Assembly (NCBI GenBank): GCA_900542675.1
Contig: UQOT01000076.1
Location: 1 to 9,358 of the forward strand
Origin: an uncultured Eubacteriales bacterium
GTDB lineage: Bacteria > Bacillota > Clostridia > Monoglobales > Monoglobaceae
Length of the DNA stretch: 9,358 bases
Direction of reading: 5' to 3'
This document shows, in pieces, positions 5,141 to 9,358 of this stretch (its first letter is position 1; each line of letters opens with the position of its first letter). A program made the position numbers and the translations under genes. Under the pieces are notes generated by a model. The model was not told the DNA's origin. It searched no databases and worked only from the letters and a program-made list of their open reading frames with translations.

Positions 5141-8032
5141 ATGAAAAAAACTTTCATTTCCTTTATTGTGGCACTGAGCGTAGCTGTATATTCACTTTGC
5201 GGATTTTCAGTGTTTGCAGATGCCACGCCCAATATTAAGGACAGCGCGTCTCCGTACGGCACAAACACGCCCGGCGGAATGAGCGCGAACCCAACAGACG
5301 CGCCGAGCGCGACCGGAAATCCGCAGGACGTTATTATGCGTTCATTTGACGGTACAAACGCAGACGGCACGATTGATACCTCGCACGGTATAAGCACAAA
5401 CCTTATAGAAAACGGCTCAAAATACAATGGTATGGCGTCCGTGCCTCTCGGTAACAACGCTGCACAGTCAAGATACAGTCTTACTCGTGTTGCGCTGTCT
5501 CCGGATATAGCAGACACAAAATACGCAGAGGCAGCGGAACTCCTCGGAGCACTCGGCATTATGGTCGGCGACGCCGAATCGGGCGCGTTCAGACCTGATG
5601 ACGCAATACTCAGAAGCGAAATGTCAAAAGTAGCTGTATATTCTATTGGACTGGAAGACATCGTAAAAAGTTCCAACGGAAGCACAAAATTTCCCGATGT
5701 TCCCGCAGACCACTGGGCAACAGGCGCAATTAACGTCGCTGACCAGCAAAAGCTGGTAATCGGTGATACCGAAGGAACCTTCAGACCCGACGATAACGTA
5801 ACATTTGAAGAAGCGGTAACAATCATCGTCCGTGCGCTCGGTTATGAACCCGCAGCACAGGACAAGGGCGGTTACCCGACAGGTTATATGTCAATAGCGT
5901 CACAGAAGCAGCTTCTTAAAGGCATTGACGCGGTTGCAGCAGACCCCGCAAAGCGCGGAGATATCGCTCAGCTCGTGTTTAACGCACTTACTGTCAATAT
6001 GATGGAACAAGTCGGCTACGGCTCAAGCGTTTCATATGAAGAAGTTGACAAGACTCTGCTCTATGACAGATTAAACGTAGAAAAGGCATACGGACAGATA
6101 ACCGCTACAGACGAGACCTCACTATCGGGCGGTTCGACAACAGGCGACAACAAAATCCAGATAGGCGACAACCAGTATTTAGAGGGCGATACAACCGCCA
6201 CACAGCTGCTCGGTTACAACGTACTCTATTACGCAAGAATTGACAAGACAACAGACGACAAGACCTTAATTCTTGTCACACCTCAATCGAACAAAAACAA
6301 CAGCCTTGTTCTTAACTCAACAGATATAGTTGACGTAACCGACGCAGCAACGGACAATTCAAACAAGTCGGTCGAATACTGGGCGGACAAGGCAAACGAC
6401 AGACGAACAAAGACAGCGTCAATCAAAGCGGACGCAACCTATATCTATAACGGCAAATACAAGACAGGTATAACAAACGCAGACTTAAAGCCGACAAGCG
6501 GTAACCTTGTTCTGCTCGATGCGAATATGGACAGTGTTTACGAGATAGTATTTGTAAACCACTTTACAAACCTAGTTGTCGATACGGTATCCGAGATAAC
6601 AGGCAGGGTAACCGATAAGTATTTGAACGGCTCAGTCGTATTCGACGAGGATAACCCGGACGTTAAGTACTCGATTATCAAAGACGGCGCTAAGATAGGA
6701 CTCACCGACCTCAAGGAGTGGAATGTAATCTCCTATACAATCAGTGACGACCAAAACCTTATTAAGGCTTATGTATCAGACGCGTCAGTCACAGGTACTG
6801 TAAACGAGATTTCGGATGACGGCTACAGAATAGGCGAAAGCGATGTATTCTATGAAAAAGCAGCAAGCTATCCGAACGAAATTAAGCTCCGCGATAAGGG
6901 AACCTTCTATCTTGATATAGAGGATAAAATCGCGGCAGTCAACACAAAGGCTGTAAGCGAGTCGGCAATCACAACAAACTACGCATATCTTGTGGATGCG
7001 GGTATGAACACCGGATTTGACACAACGGCACAGTTTAAGCTGTTCACCAAGGAAGGTGAAACCGAGATTATTGACAGCGCGGCTAAAATGCGTTTAAATG
7101 ACAATTACGCGCTGCAGCCCGCTGACGTAGTATCACAGCTTAAGCCCGGCGGAACAATTTCACCGCAACTTATAATCTACGAGTTAAACAGCGACGGTAA
7201 GATTACAGGACTTGAAACGGCAAAGGATAACACTGCAACAGGCGCACCAAACACGAACGAATTTACCTTAAATATCCGCAAGGATGATATGGTATACAAG
7301 CGCGCGTCGAGCAAGCTCGGGAATGTCGGAGTAAGTGATGACACAATTATCTTTGACATTCCTGCAAGCGCGGGCAGTGACACGGACAAATACACCATCC
7401 GCAACAAGTCAACTCTCGCAAACGACACATCGTATGACGCAATAATTTATGACCTTCAGGAGAACTACACGGCTAACGTGATAATTATCACAAGCTCAAC
7501 GGGTATCACAAATGCAGAATCGCCGATAACGGTAGTAAGCAGCATTGCCGAGGTACAGAACGAGGACTTCGAGTACACCGACAAGCTCTACGGTTACAGC
7601 AGCGGCGAGACAATCGAGCTTATGGCGGCAGACAAGAGCGTATACAGAAAGCCGGGCGGCGCGAAGCTCACAGCAGGTGATATTATCCAGTATAAAACTG
7701 ACGCCAAGGGCAGAGTTGACGGTATAACGCTCCTGTTCGACTCAAGCAACAAGACAGGCGAGTTTATAACAGACGTTACAAGCGACCTCACAACGGTCTA
7801 CGGCAGAGCTATCAAGAAGTTCAGCGGCAGCGTCAATGTTCAGGTAGGCGACCAGACGCTCAACTTCGCAACGGGCGACGCAATCGTATACCTCTACGAC
7901 TCGTCAAAGAAGAAGAACCCGATTTCGGTTGTATCCGCAGCTGATATCGAGATCTACGAAAAAGACAACGAAGCAAGACTCTTCGTCAAGCTTTATCAGG
8001 ACGAGGTTCAGGAAATGGTAATCGTCCGCTAA
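5141..8032 (+). CDS. Large secreted SLH-domain surface protein
   Basis: This 963-residue protein is predicted to be exported and wall-anchored. The signal peptide (MKKTFIS, hydrophobic core, likely cut after VFA near residue 26) is followed by a low-complexity linker rich in Thr, Pro, Ser, Ala and Asn (about 28-63). Three SLH units span roughly 120-172 (LGALGIMVGD, GAFRPDDAILRSEMSK), 183-237 (FPDVPADHWATGAINVA, EGTFRPDDNVTFEEA) and 240-290 (YMSIASQKQLLKG, KRGDIAQLVFNAL). The second unit lacks the Arg usual in the TRAE-like motif. The remaining 670 residues are acidic, beta-rich and have no recognised catalytic motif. Short G-x-I/V starts recur (AYGQITA, ITGRVTD, VTGTVNE, VYGRAIK), as in the divergent neighbour, so the two are likely distant paralogues. 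Its role may be as an S-layer or surface structural protein. It is followed by a hairpin-rich region. Confidence 0.9.
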   Translation: MKKTFISFIVALSVAVYSLCGFSVFADATPNIKDSASPYGTNTPGGMSANPTDAPSATGNPQDVIMRSFDGTNADGTIDTSHGISTNLIENGSKYNGMASVPLGNNAAQSRYSLTRVALSPDIADTKYAEAAELLGALGIMVGDAESGAFRPDDAILRSEMSKVAVYSIGLEDIVKSSNGSTKFPDVPADHWATGAINVADQQKLVIGDTEGTFRPDDNVTFEEAVTIIVRALGYEPAAQDKGGYPTGYMSIASQKQLLKGIDAVAADPAKRGDIAQLVFNALTVNMMEQVGYGSSVSYEEVDKTLLYDRLNVEKAYGQITATDETSLSGGSTTGDNKIQIGDNQYLEGDTTATQLLGYNVLYYARIDKTTDDKTLILVTPQSNKNNSLVLNSTDIVDVTDAATDNSNKSVEYWADKANDRRTKTASIKADATYIYNGKYKTGITNADLKPTSGNLVLLDANMDSVYEIVFVNHFTNLVVDTVSEITGRVTDKYLNGSVVFDEDNPDVKYSIIKDGAKIGLTDLKEWNVISYTISDDQNLIKAYVSDASVTGTVNEISDDGYRIGESDVFYEKAASYPNEIKLRDKGTFYLDIEDKIAAVNTKAVSESAITTNYAYLVDAGMNTGFDTTAQFKLFTKEGETEIIDSAAKMRLNDNYALQPADVVSQLKPGGTISPQLIIYELNSDGKITGLETAKDNTATGAPNTNEFTLNIRKDDMVYKRASSKLGNVGVSDDTIIFDIPASAGSDTDKYTIRNKSTLANDTSYDAIIYDLQENYTANVIIITSSTGITNAESPITVVSSIAEVQNEDFEYTDKLYGYSSGETIELMAADKSVYRKPGGAKLTAGDIIQYKTDAKGRVDGITLLFDSSNKTGEFITDVTSDLTTVYGRAIKKFSGSVNVQVGDQTLNFATGDAIVYLYDSSKKKNPISVVSAADIEIYEKDNEARLFVKLYQDEVQEMVIVR

Positions 8033-8036
8033 CCGC

Positions 8037-8056
8037 ACTTCTTTTGAAAAAGAAGT
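8037..8056 (+). terminator. Likely terminator hairpin after the large SLH gene
   Basis: ACTTCTTTT (8037-8045) and AAAAGAAGT (8048-8056) form a perfect 9-bp stem with only GA between them, starting five bases after the stop codon. In RNA a slightly larger loop would form. No T-run follows, so it may act as a 3' stabiliser or pause site instead, or work together with the larger hairpin just downstream. Confidence 0.5.
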
Positions 8057-8063
8057 AGGCAGG

Positions 8064-8107
8064 AAAACTTTGATCTGCGCGGCTTCGGCCGCGCGGGTTG
8101 AAGTTTT
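8064..8107 (+). other. 20-bp RNA hairpin with TTCG tetraloop
   Basis: Bases 8064-8083 pair without interruption with 8088-8107 around TTCG (8084-8087). The core is GCGCGGC with GCCGCGC, the outer arm AAAACTT with AAGTTTT, and the middle six pairs TGATCT with GGGTTG include four G-U pairs. Those wobbles become A-C mismatches on the other strand, so the fold fits a plus-strand transcript. It may be the main terminator of the SLH gene, with the TTTT in its 3' arm, or part of a larger RNA element. Confidence 0.6.
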
Positions 8108-8266
8108 AAGGCGCCCCGGCGGGGAACTGGAGCCCGTTAGGGCTTCTGAGGGAGTTGCCGAAATCGCCTATCCCATATTCTATGGCGGCTATATAAAAAC
8201 ATCCACACTCTATCCGAATTACATATCTAAAAACGGATATACTACTTTAAAAAGGAGGATAACGCA
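8108..8266 (+). other. Structured non-coding region upstream of lactate dehydrogenase
   Basis: Several further stems can be drawn. CCCC and GGGG surround GGC (8114-8124). GGAGCCC with GGGCTTC surrounds GTTA (8129-8146), nested in AACT/AGTT (8125-8128 with 8153-8156). TATCCG pairs with CGGATA across a 17-base loop (8211-8239), just before the ribosome site. I saw no convincing promoter for the dehydrogenase; TTGCCG at 8155 and A+T-rich TATATAA at 8190 are not well spaced. An open frame from 8070 to 8300 overlaps the hairpins and has no ribosome site, so I do not call it a gene. Confidence 0.45.
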
Positions 8267-9217
8267 ATGGAAGGAGTTAATCTTAGAAAAACTGCTATAA
8301 TCGGGTGCGGATTTGTAGGGTCAGCAACGGCGTTTTGTCTGATGCAGAGCGGTATGTTCTCGGAAATGGTGTTAATTGACGCTGACACAAGCCGCGCGGA
8401 AGGCGAAGCGATGGACATAAGCCACGGTATACCGTTCGGCAGTCCTATGAAAATTTATGCGGGAGACTATTCGGATATAGCCGATGCAGCGATTGTAATT
8501 GTCACGGCAGGCGCCAATCAAAAGCCCGATGAAACGCGGCTTGACCTTGTGCATAAAAATGTGGAGATTTATAAATCGATTATGTCAAATATCAGCGAGG
8601 CTAATATAAACGGTATTCTGTTAATAGTTTCCAATCCCGTGGATATTCTGACTTATACCGCAATGAAGCTCAGCGGATTGCCCGAAAACCGCATACTCGG
8701 CTCGGGAACCGTACTTGACTCGGCGCGGCTCAGATACCAGCTCGGCGAACACCTATCGGTTGACAGCCGCAGCGTACACGCCTTTATCATAGGCGAGCAC
8801 GGCGACAGCGAGATTGCCGCGTGGAGCAGCGCAAACGTTTCGGGTATACTGATGAATACCTTCTGCGAAATGCGCGGACACTACCGCCACGAGGAAGCAA
8901 CCGCCGAAATCACCGAACGCGTCAAAAACAGCGCCTATGAAATTATTAACAAAAAGAAGGCGACCTACTACGGCATAGCTATGTCAATCAAGCGCATATG
9001 CGAGGCTATACTCAGAAACGAGCGTTCAATACTTCCCGTATCAAGTATGCTTCACGGCGAATACGGCATAAGCGACGTAGTCTTAAGCCTGCCGGCAATA
9101 GTCGGCAGAGACGGCATCGAAAACAAAGTCCCCATATCCCTCAGCGAAGCCGAAATCAAAAGCCTAATGAACTCCGCCGAAACCCTAAAAAGCATAATAA
9201 ACGAACTCGAATTATAA
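8267..9217 (+). CDS. ldh: L-lactate dehydrogenase
   Basis: This NAD-dependent enzyme (EC 1.1.1.27) reduces pyruvate to L-lactate in the cytoplasm, regenerating NAD during fermentation. Its 316 residues match the usual family length. Visible are the NAD-binding GCGFVG (13-18) with Asp38 after strand two, the substrate loop NQKPDETR with Gln85 (conventional Gln102, which selects lactate over malate) and Arg91 (109), Asn123 (140), Asp151 and Arg154 (168, 171) in DSARLR, and catalytic His178 (195) in GEHGDSE. Arg156 and His171 match the Arg173 and His188 that bind fructose 1,6-bisphosphate in regulated bacterial enzymes. The mobile loop has KPDETR where KPGETR is common. ATG at 8267 has AAGGAGG eight bases upstream. 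It appears to be a single-gene unit with its own terminator; a malate dehydrogenase role is unlikely because of Gln85. Confidence 0.95.
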   Translation: MEGVNLRKTAIIGCGFVGSATAFCLMQSGMFSEMVLIDADTSRAEGEAMDISHGIPFGSPMKIYAGDYSDIADAAIVIVTAGANQKPDETRLDLVHKNVEIYKSIMSNISEANINGILLIVSNPVDILTYTAMKLSGLPENRILGSGTVLDSARLRYQLGEHLSVDSRSVHAFIIGEHGDSEIAAWSSANVSGILMNTFCEMRGHYRHEEATAEITERVKNSAYEIINKKKATYYGIAMSIKRICEAILRNERSILPVSSMLHGEYGISDVVLSLPAIVGRDGIENKVPISLSEAEIKSLMNSAETLKSIINELEL

Positions 9218-9233
9218 TAAACGAATGTCGAAA

Positions 9234-9262
9234 AAGGCGCCCCAACGGGGCGCCTTGCGTTG
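9234..9262 (+). terminator. Rho-independent terminator of lactate dehydrogenase
   Basis: AAGGCGCCCC (9234-9243) pairs perfectly with GGGGCGCCTT (9247-9256) around AAC, 16 bases after the stop codon, followed by the imperfect T-rich TTGCGTTG. The 10-bp, mostly G-C stem is very stable. The left arm is identical to ten bases at 8108-8117 upstream of the gene. Confidence 0.8.
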
Positions 9263-9308
9263 TGTCAAGCGTATTTTCAATAAACAAGGTCAGAGCCGTA
9301 AAGTGAAG

Positions 9309-9358
9309 TGAACCCCAAAGTTTAGACAAAATTTAATATTAACTTGCTTGTGAATGAG
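9309..9358. mobile_element. Probable outer end of an IS3-family insertion sequence, cut by window edge
   Basis: The run TGAACCCCAAAGTTTAGACA (9309-9328) resembles the terminal inverted repeats of IS3-family elements, which commonly start with TG, contain a run of C and then AAAGTTAGACA. Sequence after it turns A+T-rich, as in the leader of such elements. No transposase codons are yet visible, and the other end and the target duplication lie outside the window. The call rests on this one motif. Confidence 0.4.

Noticed and set aside
5032..5826. Minus-strand open frame of 264 codons
   Set aside because: It lies antisense to the signal peptide and SLH region of the 963-residue protein and crosses the intergenic control region; the plus frame has a signal peptide and three SLH units.
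8155..8197. Promoter for ldh from TTGCCG and a TATATAA stretch
   Set aside because: Spacing between the boxes is far from 17 bases and intermediate candidates match poorly.
8070..8300. Open frame of 76 codons between the SLH gene and ldh
   Set aside because: It starts inside a 20-bp hairpin, has no ribosome binding site, overlaps the ldh start in another frame, and its sequence is explained by the G+C-rich stems.
1..9358. CRISPR array, phage module or toxin-antitoxin pair
   Set aside because: No regularly spaced repeats, phage structural genes or small paired genes were seen on either strand.

Overview
The window looks like chromosomal DNA of a Gram-positive Bacillota, most likely a member of the Clostridia. 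The evidence is two secreted proteins with S-layer homology (SLH) domains, strong AGGAGG ribosome binding sites, consensus sigma-A type promoters, a tRNA gene that encodes its own CCA, and a fructose-bisphosphate-type L-lactate dehydrogenase. I cannot name the genus from the sequence alone.

Layout, left to right. (1) Positions 1-2350, minus strand: a short polysaccharide operon. Its first gene is a Wzt/TagH-type ABC-transporter ATPase (1105-2277), followed by a family 2 glycosyltransferase (1-1071) that runs off the left edge. An extended -10 promoter precedes the ATPase. (2) Positions 2384-2584, plus strand: a textbook promoter, tRNA-Lys(CTT) and a terminator. (3) Positions 2585-3034: no intact gene, but a possible gene relic with two internal stops and two strong hairpins. 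(4) Positions 3035-8032: two divergent genes for secreted SLH proteins of 611 and 963 residues, separated by 270 bp. That gap holds a 24-bp palindrome overlapping the -35 region of the leftward promoter. (5) Positions 8033-8266: an unusually structured non-coding stretch with a run of hairpins, including a 20-bp helix capped by TTCG. (6) Positions 8267-9217: L-lactate dehydrogenase, followed by a strong terminator. (7) Positions 9309-9358: what looks like the outer end of an IS3-family insertion sequence, cut by the window edge.

How the parts may work together. SLH domains in Bacillota generally hold secreted proteins on the wall by binding a secondary cell-wall polysaccharide. The glycosyltransferase and Wzt-type ATPase could build and export such a cell-surface polymer, so the left two thirds of the window may serve cell-envelope assembly; this link is inference from proximity. 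The lactate dehydrogenase is a separate fermentative gene. No wholly new system is evident. The least explained parts are the structured RNA-like region at 8033-8266, the shared palindrome between the SLH genes, and the relic next to the tRNA.
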